64,000 nt of DNA from Neoroseomonas eburnea (GTDB taxonomy: Bacteria; Pseudomonadota; Alphaproteobacteria; Acetobacterales; Acetobacteraceae), in assembly GCF_018129005.1 (NCBI RefSeq), contig NZ_JAAEDL010000007.1, positions 1 to 64,000 on the forward strand, read 5' to 3'. A program made the translations under genes and the position numbers. Under the pieces are notes generated by a model that worked only from the letters and a program-made list of their open reading frames with translations, had not been told where the DNA came from and did not search any database. Positions 8,765-17,115 of this stretch are shown here, piece by piece. Positions within the stretch are counted from its first letter, which is position 1. Each line of letters opens with the position of its first letter.

Positions 8765-9274
8765 CTACCGCCGGGGTGCGAAGCTCGCCGGGTTCTGCGC
8801 CGGGCCGCGGTCCAGACCGGGCCGGCCGATATTGCCGAACAGCGCCTGCAGCAGCGTCCGCTCGTTGCCCGGCACGGGTGTCTCGCGGGAAACCATCGAA
8901 ACGTTGCGCCCATCCGCTTCGGTCAGTTCCCGGATGCCGCTGACCACGCCCTCCCGGTTGAACGAGATGGCGATGACGCGCCGGTCCTCGACCTCGAGGT
9001 AGCGGCCCGGCTGGGTCCGCGTGCGGGCGCTGATGTAGTACCAGTTGTCCTCGTCGAAGGTGCCCCTGGCGGTGGGCGAGCCCAGCAGCGCCTCGACGTC
9101 GTTGCGGCTCTGCACGCCGGGCGTGATCTGGCCCAGCCGTTCGGGATCGACGCGATTGCCGCGTTCGATCGGCGCGGGACCGAGGCGATCGCTGATCCAC
9201 CCGCAGCCTCCGAGAAGGGCGAGAAGCACCAGGGGGGCCAGACGTGCGTTGACCGATCGGGGATGGCGGGCCAT
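8765..9274 (-). CDS. bamE: Outer membrane protein assembly factor BamE (SmpA/OmlA lipoprotein)
   Basis: Small lipoprotein that stabilises the BAM complex inserting beta-barrel proteins in the outer membrane. 169 aa from the ATG at 9274. A signal peptide with the lipobox LLGGC (Cys about 24) follows MARHPRSVNARLAPLVLLAL. The core holds the family pattern RLGQITPGVQSRNDVEALLG and DNWYYISART; the Pro/Gly-rich C-terminus (about residues 125-169) is variable in the family. An upstream in-frame ATG at 9298 is less likely because it would place a long charged segment ahead of the signal peptide and lies upstream of the predicted promoter. Confidence 0.9.
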   Translation of the reverse strand: MARHPRSVNARLAPLVLLALLGGCGWISDRLGPAPIERGNRVDPERLGQITPGVQSRNDVEALLGSPTARGTFDEDNWYYISARTRTQPGRYLEVEDRRVIAISFNREGVVSGIRELTEADGRNVSMVSRETPVPGNERTLLQALFGNIGRPGLDRGPAQNPASFAPRR

Positions 9275-9285
9275 GTCGCGGCAAC

Positions 9286-9314
9286 CGATAGACAGCATGC
9301 CGCCCCCGGGTCAA
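9286..9314 (-). promoter_or_regulatory. Predicted sigma-70 promoter of bamE
   Basis: On the minus strand TTGACC (9314-9309) and CTATCG (9291-9286) are separated by 17 nt, close to the alphaproteobacterial housekeeping consensus TTGAC-N17-CTATAT. Transcription would begin only a few bases ahead of the bamE ATG at 9274, giving a very short leader. Confidence 0.45.
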
Positions 9315-9344
9315 CCGCGCCGGCGGCCGGAGCCTTCTGAACCC

Positions 9345-9899
9345 ATGGGCCTCCTGACCCTTTTCCGCCGCCGGCCGCACGAACGGGCCGGCTTCGAGCT
9401 CTACGGCGCGGCCGTCGCCGCGGCTCGTGCGCCGGCGCTTTTCGCGGCACTCGGCATTCCGGACACGGTCGAGGGCCGCTTCGACCTGGTCAGCCTGCAT
9501 GTCGCCCTGCTCATCCGCCGGCTCAGGACGGATTCGGATGCGCGCGGGCCGGCCCTCGCCCAGGCGGTGTTCGACGCGATGTTCGCCGACATGGACCTCA
9601 ACCTGCGGGAGATGGGGGTGGGCGACCTTTCCGTCGGCAAGAAGGTGCGCCAGGCCTGGGAAGCGTTCCACGGTCGCGCCCTGGCCTTCGAGGCGGCGCT
9701 CGACTCGACGGATGCCGGGGCGCTGGCCGAGGCGCTTGCCCGCAATGTCTGGCGGGGCGAGCCGCCGGCCGGCGCGGCGGACCGCCTCGCCGCCGTCGCA
9801 CGGGCCCAGGCGGCGCATCTGGCCGGGCAGGGGATCGACGCGATGGCCGCCGGTCGCGCGGCATTCCTGGCAGCGGAGGGGCTTCTCCATGACGCCTGA
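9345..9899 (+). CDS. Ubiquinol-cytochrome c chaperone family protein (CBP3-like)
   Basis: Relative of mitochondrial CBP3/UQCC1, which assists assembly of cytochrome b in the bc1 complex. 184 aa. Supported by GFELYGAAVAAARAPALFAA near the start, by FDLVSLHVALLIRRL, and by FADMDLNLREMGVGDLSVGKKV (about 83-104), the conserved core of the family. Divergent from bamE and overlapping the next gene by 11 bp; pairing with the YceD gene and rpmF-plsX-fabH is common in Rhodospirillales. Function in bacteria is inferred from the eukaryotic homologue. Confidence 0.85.
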   Translation: MGLLTLFRRRPHERAGFELYGAAVAAARAPALFAALGIPDTVEGRFDLVSLHVALLIRRLRTDSDARGPALAQAVFDAMFADMDLNLREMGVGDLSVGKKVRQAWEAFHGRALAFEAALDSTDAGALAEALARNVWRGEPPAGAADRLAAVARAQAAHLAGQGIDAMAAGRAAFLAAEGLLHDA

Positions 9900-10389
9900 A
9901 TTCTCCCGCCACGTCTCCCTCGCGCGTCTGCCGGAGCAGGGACGGGAGGAGCGGCTTTCGGCCTCCCCCGCCGAATGTGCGGCACTGGCGCGCCGCTTCG
10001 GCATCCCGGCCGTCAACCGGCTGGAGGCGGTGCTGGTGTTGCGGCCGGAGCCCGGCGGTTCGGTGGCCGTCTCCGGCCGGCTCGCGGCCGAGGTGGTGCA
10101 GGACTGCGTCGTCACCCTCGAACCCGTGACCCAGAAGGTGGAGGAGCCGGTGGCGCTGCGCATCCTCGCCCCGGGGGAGGAACCCTCCGACGATCCGGAG
10201 GCGCCCGACGAGATCCCTGTCGAGGGCGATACCGCCGACCTTGGCGAGGCGATCTCGGAGCAGCTTTCCCTGGCGCTCGATCCCTACCCGCGCGCCCCGG
10301 GGGCCGCCCTGCCGGGCGAGGGGGAAGGGCCGGAGGAGCCGCCCAGCGGACCCTTCGCCGGGCTTTCGGCGCTGCGGCGCAGGACATAG
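9889..10389 (+). CDS. YceD/DUF177 family protein
   Basis: Small conserved protein usually encoded just before rpmF, as here; homologues have been linked to 23S rRNA metabolism. 166 aa. The core LAAEVVQDCVVTLEPVTQ (about 62-79) carries the family's conserved Cys-x-x-T-L-E-P pattern, and the tail is acidic. The start ATG at 9889 overlaps the CBP3-like gene, which argues for coupled translation. About 100 bp of GC-rich sequence separate it from rpmF. Confidence 0.82.
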   Translation: MTPEFSRHVSLARLPEQGREERLSASPAECAALARRFGIPAVNRLEAVLVLRPEPGGSVAVSGRLAAEVVQDCVVTLEPVTQKVEEPVALRILAPGEEPSDDPEAPDEIPVEGDTADLGEAISEQLSLALDPYPRAPGAALPGEGEGPEEPPSGPFAGLSALRRRT

Positions 10390-10491
10390 CGGCGTTTTGG
10401 CGCCGCCCGCGCTTGCGCCCGCCGGGGGCGGGTGCTAATGCCCCGCCCTCTCGCTATCCTGCCTGACTATTGATGAAAGAGGCTCGGCGCC

Positions 10492-10692
10492 ATGGCCGTT
10501 CCGAAGAAGAAGACTTCGCCTTCCCGCCGCGGCATGCGTCGCAGCCATGAGGCGCTCAGCGCTCCTTCCTACCAGGAGTGCTCGAACTGCGGTGAGCTGA
10601 AGCGCCCGCACCATGTCTGCTCCCACTGTGGCCATTACGATGGCCGCGAGGTGGTTGCGGCCGAGCGCGTGGGCCAGACCATCCGCAGCTGA
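10492..10692 (+). CDS. rpmF: 50S ribosomal protein L32
   Basis: Small large-subunit ribosomal protein, 66 aa. The N-terminal [20 protein letters not shown] is diagnostic, and the paired CSNC and CSHC motifs (about 30-33 and 43-46) keep a four-cysteine zinc ribbon. GAAAGAGG precedes the ATG. It stands between the YceD gene and plsX, the classical cluster joining translation with membrane lipid synthesis. Confidence 0.97.
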   Translation: MAVPKKKTSPSRRGMRRSHEALSAPSYQECSNCGELKRPHHVCSHCGHYDGREVVAAERVGQTIRS

Positions 10693-10724
10693 CGCGCCGT
10701 GCTGACGCGCGCGCGCGGGATTCG

Positions 10725-11783
10725 TTGACGGTGGCGCAGGAAACCCCGCCCTTCGCCCTGGCGATCGACGCCATGGGCGGAGACGCGGCACCCGATGTCG
10801 TGCTCGATGGGCTGGAACTCGCGGCCGAGCGGCATCCGCAGGCGCGCTTCCTGCTCGTCGGCGACGAGGCGCTGGTCGCCGGCGGCCTGGCGCGGCGCAA
10901 GCGCGCCGCCCGGGTGTGCAGCCTGCGCCATGCGCCGGAGCGCATCTCGGGGGACCTGAAGCCGACCGCCGCGCTGCGCGTACGCGGCTCCTCCATGCGC
11001 GTCGCGATCGACGCGGTGGCGGGCGGGGAGGCGGCGGGCGTCGTCTCCGCCGGCAATACCGGCGCGCTGATGGCGCTGGCCAAGATCGTCATCAAGACGC
11101 TGCCCGAGATCGACCGTCCGGCGCTCGCCGCCATCGGTCCTTCGGCGCGCGGCGACGTGGTGCTGCTCGACCTCGGCGCCAATGTGCAGTGCGACGCGCG
11201 CAACCTGGTCGAATTCGCGGTGATGGGCGATGCCTTCGCGCGCGCCGTGCTCGGCCTCACCAACCCGACCATCGGCCTGCTCAATGTCGGCTCCGAGGAG
11301 CTGAAGGGCGACGACCGCGTGCGCAACGCCGCCGAGGTGCTGCGCGATTCGCATATCGGTGCGCAGTTCCGCGGCTTCGTCGAAGGCCACGACATCACCG
11401 CCGGCACGACGGACGTGATCGTGACCGACGGCTTCACCGGCAATGTCGCGCTCAAGACCGGCGAGGGCGCGCTGAAGCTGATGCGCGATCTGCTTCGGCA
11501 GGTCTTCACCAGCTCTGTCCCGGCACGGCTTGGCTATCTGCTGGCGCGGCCGGCGCTCGACCGGCTGCGCGAGTGGATGGACCCGCGCCGCTACAATGGT
11601 GCTATCCTGATTGGGTTGAACGGCGTCGTCGTGAAATCCCATGGCGGGACCGACGCGCTGGGCTTCGCCCACGCCGTCGATGTGGCCATGGACATGGTGA
11701 CGCACGGCTTCAACGAACGCATCCGGGACGGGCTCTCGCGCCTGTCCGCCGCCGGGACGCGACTCGCGCCCGCCACCCGCTGA
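10725..11783 (+). CDS. plsX: Phosphate acyltransferase PlsX
   Basis: Converts acyl-ACP to acyl-phosphate, the acyl donor for the first step of phospholipid synthesis with PlsY. About 350 aa. The conserved start [41 protein letters not shown] and the C-terminal [18 protein letters not shown] are all present. No ATG is available at the N-terminus: the candidates are TTG at 10725 or GTG at 10731. Followed 8 bp later by fabH. Confidence 0.95.
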   Translation: MTVAQETPPFALAIDAMGGDAAPDVVLDGLELAAERHPQARFLLVGDEALVAGGLARRKRAARVCSLRHAPERISGDLKPTAALRVRGSSMRVAIDAVAGGEAAGVVSAGNTGALMALAKIVIKTLPEIDRPALAAIGPSARGDVVLLDLGANVQCDARNLVEFAVMGDAFARAVLGLTNPTIGLLNVGSEELKGDDRVRNAAEVLRDSHIGAQFRGFVEGHDITAGTTDVIVTDGFTGNVALKTGEGALKLMRDLLRQVFTSSVPARLGYLLARPALDRLREWMDPRRYNGAILIGLNGVVVKSHGGTDALGFAHAVDVAMDMVTHGFNERIRDGLSRLSAAGTRLAPATR

Positions 11784-11791
11784 GAGTGCCC

Positions 11792-12772
11792 ATGGTCCTG
11801 CGCGCGATGATCGCCGGCTGCGGCGGCTACCTGCCGGAAAGGCGCCTATCCAACGACGAGCTCGCGGCGCTGCACGGGCTCGACACATCCGATACCTGGA
11901 TCCGCGAACGCACCGGCATCCGCTACCGCCACATGGCGGCGCCCGGCGAGACGGCCTCCGACATGGGCGCTGCGGCAGCGCGCGAGGCGCTGGCGATGGC
12001 CGGGGTCGGGGCGGCGGAGGTCGACGCCATCCTGGTCGCGACCTCGACCCCCGATTCCGCCTTCCCGGCGACGGCGGTGCGCATCCAGGCGAAGATCGGC
12101 GCGAACGGGGGCTTCGCCTTCGACCTCGCGGCCGCCTGCACCGGCTTCGTCTATGCGCTCGGCATCGCCGACTCGCTCATCCGCACCGGCCAGGCGCGCA
12201 ACGTGCTGGTGATCGGCACCGAGGTCTATTCGCGCATCCTCGACTGGACCGACCGCGGCACCTGCGTGCTGTTCGGCGACGGCGCCGGTGCGGTGCTGGT
12301 GCGCGCGGGGGAGGCCGCGGGCACCACCGCCGATCGCGGCATCCTCTCCTGCCACATGCATTCCGATGGCCGCTTCGGCGACATCCTGCAGATCGAGGGT
12401 GGTGCCGGCTCGACCGGCGGGGCGGGCCTGCTGCGCATGGCGGGCAAGGAAGTGTTCCGCCACGCCGTGACGAAGCTCGCCGCCGTGGTGGACGAGGCGC
12501 TGACGGCCAACGGCCTCGGCCACGAGGATGTCCGCTGGCTGGTGCCGCACCAGGCCAACCTGCGCATCATCGAGGCGATGGGCCGCAAGCTGCACCTGCC
12601 GACCGAGCGCGTCGTGGTCACGGTGGACCGCCACGCCAATACTTCGGCCGCCTCCATCCCGCTCGCGCTCGCCGAGGCGCGGCGCGACGGCCGCATCGGG
12701 GCGGGCGATCTGGTGGTGATGGAAGCGATCGGCGGCGGGCTGACCTGGGGCGCCGCGCTCGCGCGGTTCTGA
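11792..12772 (+). CDS. fabH: 3-oxoacyl-ACP synthase III (KAS III)
   Basis: Starts fatty acid synthesis by condensing acetyl-CoA with malonyl-ACP. 326 aa. The catalytic triad is complete: Cys 116 in [11 protein letters not shown], His 253 in [10 protein letters not shown] and Asn 283 in HANTSAAS. The GDGAGAVLV nucleotide-loop region is also conserved. Directly after plsX, the usual order; a GC-rich stem at 12785-12801 follows. Confidence 0.97.
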   Translation: MVLRAMIAGCGGYLPERRLSNDELAALHGLDTSDTWIRERTGIRYRHMAAPGETASDMGAAAAREALAMAGVGAAEVDAILVATSTPDSAFPATAVRIQAKIGANGGFAFDLAAACTGFVYALGIADSLIRTGQARNVLVIGTEVYSRILDWTDRGTCVLFGDGAGAVLVRAGEAAGTTADRGILSCHMHSDGRFGDILQIEGGAGSTGGAGLLRMAGKEVFRHAVTKLAAVVDEALTANGLGHEDVRWLVPHQANLRIIEAMGRKLHLPTERVVVTVDRHANTSAASIPLALAEARRDGRIGAGDLVVMEAIGGGLTWGAALARF

Positions 12773-12784
12773 TCCCGCCGGCGG

Positions 12785-12801
12785 GCGGGCCGCGGGCCCG
12801 C
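12785..12801 (+). terminator. GC hairpin after fabH
   Basis: GCGGGCC and GGCCCGC form a perfect 7-bp stem around GCG, 12 bp past the fabH stop and ahead of the presumed ihfA promoter. No T-run follows, so termination strength is uncertain. Confidence 0.4.
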
Positions 12802-12823
12802 GCGCGGCCGCTCCGCAATTCGG

Positions 12824-12852
12824 TTGACGCGCCGGCCGCTTCCCGGTTTTCT
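12824..12852 (+). promoter_or_regulatory. Predicted promoter of ihfA
   Basis: TTGACG (12824-12829) is followed after 17 nt by TTTTCT (12847-12852), about 36 bp before the ihfA ATG. The -35 element is good and the -10 is poor; the placement between a hairpin and an operon start supports it. Confidence 0.4.
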
Positions 12853-12888
12853 TCCCCCGTATCAAGGGGTTGCGGGGCCATCCACGGC

Positions 12889-13194
12889 ATGAACACGGTG
12901 ACGCGCGCGCAACTGGCCGAAGCGGTCTATGCCAGTGTCGGCCTGTCGCGGAACGAGAGCGCCGCGCTGCTGGAGACGGTGCTGGAGCGCATCTCCGCCG
13001 CGCTCGAAGCCGGCGAGCCGGTGAAGATCTCCGCCTTCGGCACCTTCCTGGTGCGCCAGAAGGGGCAACGGGTGGGGCGCAATCCGAAGACCGGCGTCGA
13101 GGTTCCGATCCTGCCGCGGAAGGTGCTGTCCTTCCGGCCGTCGCAGGTGCTCAAGGCCCGCATCAACAACGAGCCGGTCGGGGACGAGGCATGA
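12889..13194 (+). CDS. ihfA: Integration host factor subunit alpha
   Basis: Alpha subunit of the heterodimeric DNA-bending protein IHF, involved in nucleoid structure, recombination and sigma-54 promoters. 101 aa, family length. The beta-arm [17 protein letters not shown] (about 63-79) with the intercalating proline is intact, and [14 protein letters not shown] precedes it. The stop overlaps the start of the MerR-type gene by 4 bp, an arrangement shared with many alphaproteobacteria. Confidence 0.94.
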   Translation: MNTVTRAQLAEAVYASVGLSRNESAALLETVLERISAALEAGEPVKISAFGTFLVRQKGQRVGRNPKTGVEVPILPRKVLSFRPSQVLKARINNEPVGDEA

Positions 13195-13613
13195 GCGAAG
13201 ACCTGCCCGAGGGCGAGGGTCGCGCCAGGCCGCGCAAGGCGCCGACCGCCTTCCGCACGATCAGCGAAGTTGCCGACGACCTGCATATCCCGCAGCACGT
13301 GCTCCGCTTCTGGGAGACCAAGTTCCCCCAGCTCAAGCCGCTCAAGCGCGGCGGCGGGCGGCGCTACTACCGGCCCGAGGACATCGCGCTGCTGCGCCGG
13401 ATCAGCGACCTGCTCTACACTCAGGGCTATACGATCAAGGGCGTGCAGCGCCTGCTGCGCGACGGCACCGACGAAGGCCCGCAGGCCGTGATCGGCGAAT
13501 TGCCGCTGGGCGATCCGCCGCCGGCCGCCGAGGAGCAGGAAACCGCGGCGCTGCGTGCGGCGCTGGCGGAACTGGAAGACATCGCACGGGAACTGCACGC
13601 GCTCGCGGGTTGA
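13191..13613 (+). CDS. MerR-family transcriptional regulator
   Basis: DNA-binding regulator with an N-terminal winged helix (about residues 22-92): [20 protein letters not shown] is helix-turn-helix 1 and [20 protein letters not shown] the wing and second helix. 140 aa. After the DNA-binding domain comes a short acidic linker and an amphipathic C-terminal helix ([20 protein letters not shown]) that probably dimerises it; there is no metal-binding Cys cluster. Always next to ihfA in this group; its ligand and targets are unknown. Confidence 0.88.
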   Translation: MSEDLPEGEGRARPRKAPTAFRTISEVADDLHIPQHVLRFWETKFPQLKPLKRGGGRRYYRPEDIALLRRISDLLYTQGYTIKGVQRLLRDGTDEGPQAVIGELPLGDPPPAAEEQETAALRAALAELEDIARELHALAG

Positions 13614-13663
13614 TCGCGGGGGGTGGAAACCCGCCGCGCCGGGTGCTACACGGCGCGCACGGT

Positions 13664-13740
13664 CGGGCAGTAGCGCAGCCTGGTAGCGCATCAGTCTGGG
13701 GGACTGGGGGTCGTGGGTTCGAATCCCGCCTGCCCGACCA
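13664..13740 (+). tRNA. tRNA-Pro (anticodon GGG)
   Basis: A 77-nt cloverleaf: acceptor CGGGCAG pairs with CTGCCCG, the D-arm stem is GCGC/GCGC, and the anticodon stem TCAGT/ACTGG encloses CTGGGGG with anticodon GGG at 34-36. The T-arm contains GGTTCGAATCC and CCA is encoded. The 5' C and discriminator A fit proline tRNA. It stands alone after the MerR gene, with no integrase or duplicated 3' end in view. Confidence 0.95.
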
Positions 13741-13769
13741 TTCTTCCCCCTCCCGGGCAGCAGAGACGT

Positions 13770-15362
13770 TCAGCCCCGCCCCACCGCCTGCGGCAGGAAC
13801 GCCCCGTTGTAGTACGGCGTCACCGACAGCGGCTTGCGCGCGGCGTAGACATAGGCCGGGTGGTAGATCATGTGGATGATCGCCTCCTCCCCGATCGCAA
13901 TATCCGCCGCGCGGGCGAGCAGGGCGTTGCGCTTCGCCTCGTCCATCTCGGTGAGCGCTTGCGCCACGAGCGCATCCGCGCGCGGGCTCGAATGCCGCGT
14001 GCGGTTGGCGGTGCCGAGGCCGCGGTCGCGGTCATAGGTGTGGACCAGCGCACGATAGGCGTAGGAGACATTGTCTGCGCCGTACTGCGCCGCCATCACG
14101 CTGAAGGTCTGCCGGGCGGCGGCGGGGAAGAAGGCGGCGTTGGGCATCGTCGCGACCTCCGTCCGCACGCCGATGCGCGTCCAGAACTGGGCGATGGCCT
14201 GCGCCACCTTCTCGTCGTTCGGATAGCGGTCGTTGGTGGCGTGGATCGTCAACTGGAAACCGTTGGGATAGCCGGCCTCGGCCAGCAGGCGCCGCGCGCG
14301 GTCCGGGTCGAAGGGGGTGACGCCCAGCGCCGCCGAGGTGCCCGGCGTGCCCACCGGCAGCAGGTTCGAGGCCACCGTCGCCGCCCCTTCCATGACGCGG
14401 TCCACGATCGCGGCGCGGTTCAGCGCGAGGGAAAGCGCAAGCCGCACCCGCGCATCCTTCAGCGGGTTGCGTGTCATCGGCTGGCCGGCGGCATCGCGGA
14501 CGAAGGGCGTGACGTCGCGCTCCATGTCCATGGCGACGTACATCACACGCATGCCGGCGATCTGCGTGACGTTCAGGTTGGCATCGCGGCGCAGCCGGGC
14601 GATGTCCTGGATCGCCACCTCGTCCACCGCCTGCACGTCGCCGGCGAGCAGCGCCGCCATGCGGCTGGCGTCGGAGGCGATGACCTTGAAATTGGCCTCG
14701 GCGAAGGTGGGCGCCTGGCCGAACCAGTGCGGGTTGCGCCGCATGGCGACGAATTCGCCGAAGCGGTAGTCGGCCAGCGTGTAGGGGCCGGAGAAGACCT
14801 TCACCGCCTGGCTGTTGAAATCCGCCGTGCGCAGGCTGGGGCCGAGGGACTTCGACAGCACCGCGACCTCGGTCATGTCCTCGACCATGAAGGGATAGGG
14901 GCTGGCCGTGTGCAGCAGCACGGTGCGGGCGTCCTTCACCTCCACCCGCGTGATGGCGCGGACGAAGATGTGGTAGGCGCCGGCCGAGCCCTCGATGGTC
15001 GGCACGCGGGCGATCGAGAAGGCGACGTCCTCGGCCGTGACCGGGCTGCCGTCGCTGAACTTCGCATCGGCGCGGACCTTGAATTCCCAGGCCTTGCCGT
15101 CGTTCACCGGGCGCCAGGATTCGGCAATGCCCGGTTCCGGCTTGCCGTCCGCCGTCATGCCGACCAGGCGCGCATGCAGGGCGCGCAGGATGTTCTGTTC
15201 ACCGGACAGGCGGAAATGCGGGTCCATCGAGGTCGGGCTGAGCTTCAGCCCGGCGCGCAGCATGCCGGCGGCGTCGCCCTGGGCGCGGGCGATCCGCGGC
15301 CTGCCGAGCGTGGCCGTCGTGGCGGTGGCGGCGATCGCCGCCAGGAACTCCGAGCGCTTCAT
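13770..15362 (-). CDS. ABC transporter substrate-binding protein, dipeptide/oligopeptide type (SBP family 5)
   Basis: Periplasmic binding protein for peptides or similar small molecules. 530 aa from the ATG at 15362 (MKRSEFLAAI). A Tat/Sec-like signal peptide (ending near ARAQG, residue 29) is followed by the SBP-5 hallmarks: LKLSPTSMDPHFRLSGEQN, FKVRADAKFSDGSPVTAEDV, and PLKDARVRLALSLALNRAAI (about 317-336). No permease or ATPase gene lies nearby. It is 71 bp downstream of soeC on the same strand and could be part of that transcript, or be an orphan. The ligand is unknown. Confidence 0.9.
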   Translation of the reverse strand: MKRSEFLAAIAATATTATLGRPRIARAQGDAAGMLRAGLKLSPTSMDPHFRLSGEQNILRALHARLVGMTADGKPEPGIAESWRPVNDGKAWEFKVRADAKFSDGSPVTAEDVAFSIARVPTIEGSAGAYHIFVRAITRVEVKDARTVLLHTASPYPFMVEDMTEVAVLSKSLGPSLRTADFNSQAVKVFSGPYTLADYRFGEFVAMRRNPHWFGQAPTFAEANFKVIASDASRMAALLAGDVQAVDEVAIQDIARLRRDANLNVTQIAGMRVMYVAMDMERDVTPFVRDAAGQPMTRNPLKDARVRLALSLALNRAAIVDRVMEGAATVASNLLPVGTPGTSAALGVTPFDPDRARRLLAEAGYPNGFQLTIHATNDRYPNDEKVAQAIAQFWTRIGVRTEVATMPNAAFFPAAARQTFSVMAAQYGADNVSYAYRALVHTYDRDRGLGTANRTRHSSPRADALVAQALTEMDEAKRNALLARAADIAIGEEAIIHMIYHPAYVYAARKPLSVTPYYNGAFLPQAVGRG

Positions 15363-15433
15363 GGCGCTGCCTCCCTGGATCTTTTGAGGATGATCCTGGC
15401 GGGAAGGCGACGCCGGAAGCAAGCAACGCGGCG

Positions 15434-16375
15434 TCAGCCGCGCGCTTCGCCCCCGTAGTAGAGCGTGACCGTGTGGGTGGCCTCGGCGAACATCAGCCAG
15501 CGTTCGGCCAGCATGCCGGCCAGCGCCAGGGCGGCAGCGGCGAAGGCCAGCATCCCGGCCGGCACCCCGCCCAGCAGCAGCGTGAGCAGCAGCAGGACGG
15601 TCGGCGCGGCGAAGCCGGCCACGCTCGCGATGCCGCGCAGGCGCTTCGCGTGCACGCGGCCGATGCGGAAGGCCATTTCCCGCAGCAGGTAGTTCGTCTC
15701 GGTGTGCGGCGGGTCGAGCGGGCGGACCTTGCCGATGAAACCGAGCCCGGTGGCGCTTTCCGCGGTGGCGATCGGCGGCGCGGCATCCACGCTCGCCCAG
15801 TAGGCGCGCTTCAGCGCGAAGGCGAGCGCGCCGAGCACCGCCGCGATCGCCGCCGGCGCCGCCGCCGCGCCCCAGAAACCCGCCAGCATGGCGAGCAGCG
15901 CGGCGCCGGAGAAGGCGCCGAACAGCAGGTAGCCCGGCGTCACCAGCGGGTGGTGCCATTGCCGGATCGTCTTCAGCGAGGCGTAGATCATGCCGGTGCA
16001 ATAGACCGTCACCGTGGCGCCGACGGCCGAGAGCAGCCCCATCGGCGCTGCCAGGCCCTCATTGCCGCCGACCATCGCGATGAAGAACAGCCCGGCCGGC
16101 ACGAAGGTGGCGACCGCCGCGACACCCTCCCGCGACAGCCAGGAGGAGCGCCACTGGCTGAGCGCCCGCCAGGCCCGTTCCGGCCGCCCCAGATGCGCGG
16201 TCGAGGACAGCAGCCCGAGCATGACCAGCACCAGCGCCAGTCCGCAGGACGTCGCGCCGAAGAGCGCCCCGCCCGGCACCAGCCCGAGCGGCCGCAGGAT
16301 ACCGAGCCAAAAGAGCAGCCCGTAGCCCGCCCCCGAGGCAACAGTGAAGAAGACGATCGAGGGCGCCGGATTCAT
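15434..16375 (-). CDS. soeC: Membrane anchor subunit of a DMSO-reductase-type complex (DmsC/SoeC-like)
   Basis: Integral membrane subunit that exchanges electrons with the quinone pool. 313 aa with about eight hydrophobic segments, beginning MNPAPSIVFFTVASGAGYGL, the usual start of the DmsC family; STAHLGRPERAWRAL (about 56-70) is the conserved loop. Start overlaps the iron-sulfur subunit stop by 4 bp. The symbol is an inference from the catalytic subunit, which lacks an export signal; DmsC is the alternative name. Confidence 0.82.
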   Translation of the reverse strand: MNPAPSIVFFTVASGAGYGLLFWLGILRPLGLVPGGALFGATSCGLALVLVMLGLLSSTAHLGRPERAWRALSQWRSSWLSREGVAAVATFVPAGLFFIAMVGGNEGLAAPMGLLSAVGATVTVYCTGMIYASLKTIRQWHHPLVTPGYLLFGAFSGAALLAMLAGFWGAAAAPAAIAAVLGALAFALKRAYWASVDAAPPIATAESATGLGFIGKVRPLDPPHTETNYLLREMAFRIGRVHAKRLRGIASVAGFAAPTVLLLLTLLLGGVPAGMLAFAAAALALAGMLAERWLMFAEATHTVTLYYGGEARG

Positions 16376-17115
16376 CGGGAAAGCACCTTGTCCACCCAGC
16401 GCAGCAGCGGGTTGGTGATCTGGGAGGGGAGGGGGCCGGCCTCCTTCGGCGGGCCGGCATCGGGTTTCGGCGCGCGGCGCGGCGGCAGGTAGCGGTTGAC
16501 CGGCTTGTAGCCGAGCTCGGGCATCAGCTCGACGCCGCCGCGCTCCGCCACCAGCTTCGAGACCGCGCTCTCCGGGTCGCCGAGGTCGCCGAAATGCCGC
16601 GCATTGGCCGGGCAGGTGGAGACGCAGGCGGGCACACGGCGGTCTTCCGGGATGGTCTCGTTGTAGATGCGGTCGACGCAGAGCGTGCACTTCTTCATCA
16701 CGCCCTGGTCGTCGTCGAATTCGCGCGCGCCATAGGGGCAGGCCCAGGCGCAGAGCTGGCAGCCGATGCACATGTCGGTGTTGACCAGCACGATGCCGTC
16801 CTCGGCACGCTTGTAGGAGGCGCCGGTGGGGCAGACGGTGACGCAGGCCGGCGTCTCGCAATGCAGGCAGGAGCGGGGGAAGTGGACGGTGCGGCCGTCC
16901 TCGCCCTCGCCCGCTTCGTAGGAATGGACGCGGTTGAACCACACGCCCTCCGCGCCGGCGGAATACGGGTTGCGGTCGGGCAGCGGCGCCATGTGGCCGC
17001 TGGTATTCCACTCCTTGCAGTTGGTCGCGCAGGCCTGGCAGCCGACGCAGGTGTCGAGGTCGATGACGAGGCCGAGCTTCTTCGCGCCGGGCTTGGCTTC
17101 GGGCAGGGAGGTCAC
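16372..17115 (-). CDS. soeB: Four-cluster iron-sulfur electron transfer subunit (DmsB/SoeB-like)
   Basis: Transfers electrons between the molybdenum subunit and the membrane anchor. 247 aa from a GTG at 17115 overlapping the soeA stop. Four Cys groups are intact: CVGCQACATNC, CLHCETPACVTVCP, CIGCQLCAWACP, and CTLC with a later CVSTCP, enough for four [4Fe-4S] clusters. The C-terminal Pro-rich tail (about 200-247) extends past the ferredoxin fold. Confidence 0.88.
   Translation of the reverse strand: MTSLPEAKPGAKKLGLVIDLDTCVGCQACATNCKEWNTSGHMAPLPDRNPYSAGAEGVWFNRVHSYEAGEGEDGRTVHFPRSCLHCETPACVTVCPTGASYKRAEDGIVLVNTDMCIGCQLCAWACPYGAREFDDDQGVMKKCTLCVDRIYNETIPEDRRVPACVSTCPANARHFGDLGDPESAVSKLVAERGGVELMPELGYKPVNRYLPPRRAPKPDAGPPKEAGPLPSQITNPLLRWVDKVLSR

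Noticed and set aside
13664-13740. tRNA-Pro as an integration site
   Set aside because: No integrase and no duplicated 3' end of the tRNA within the window.
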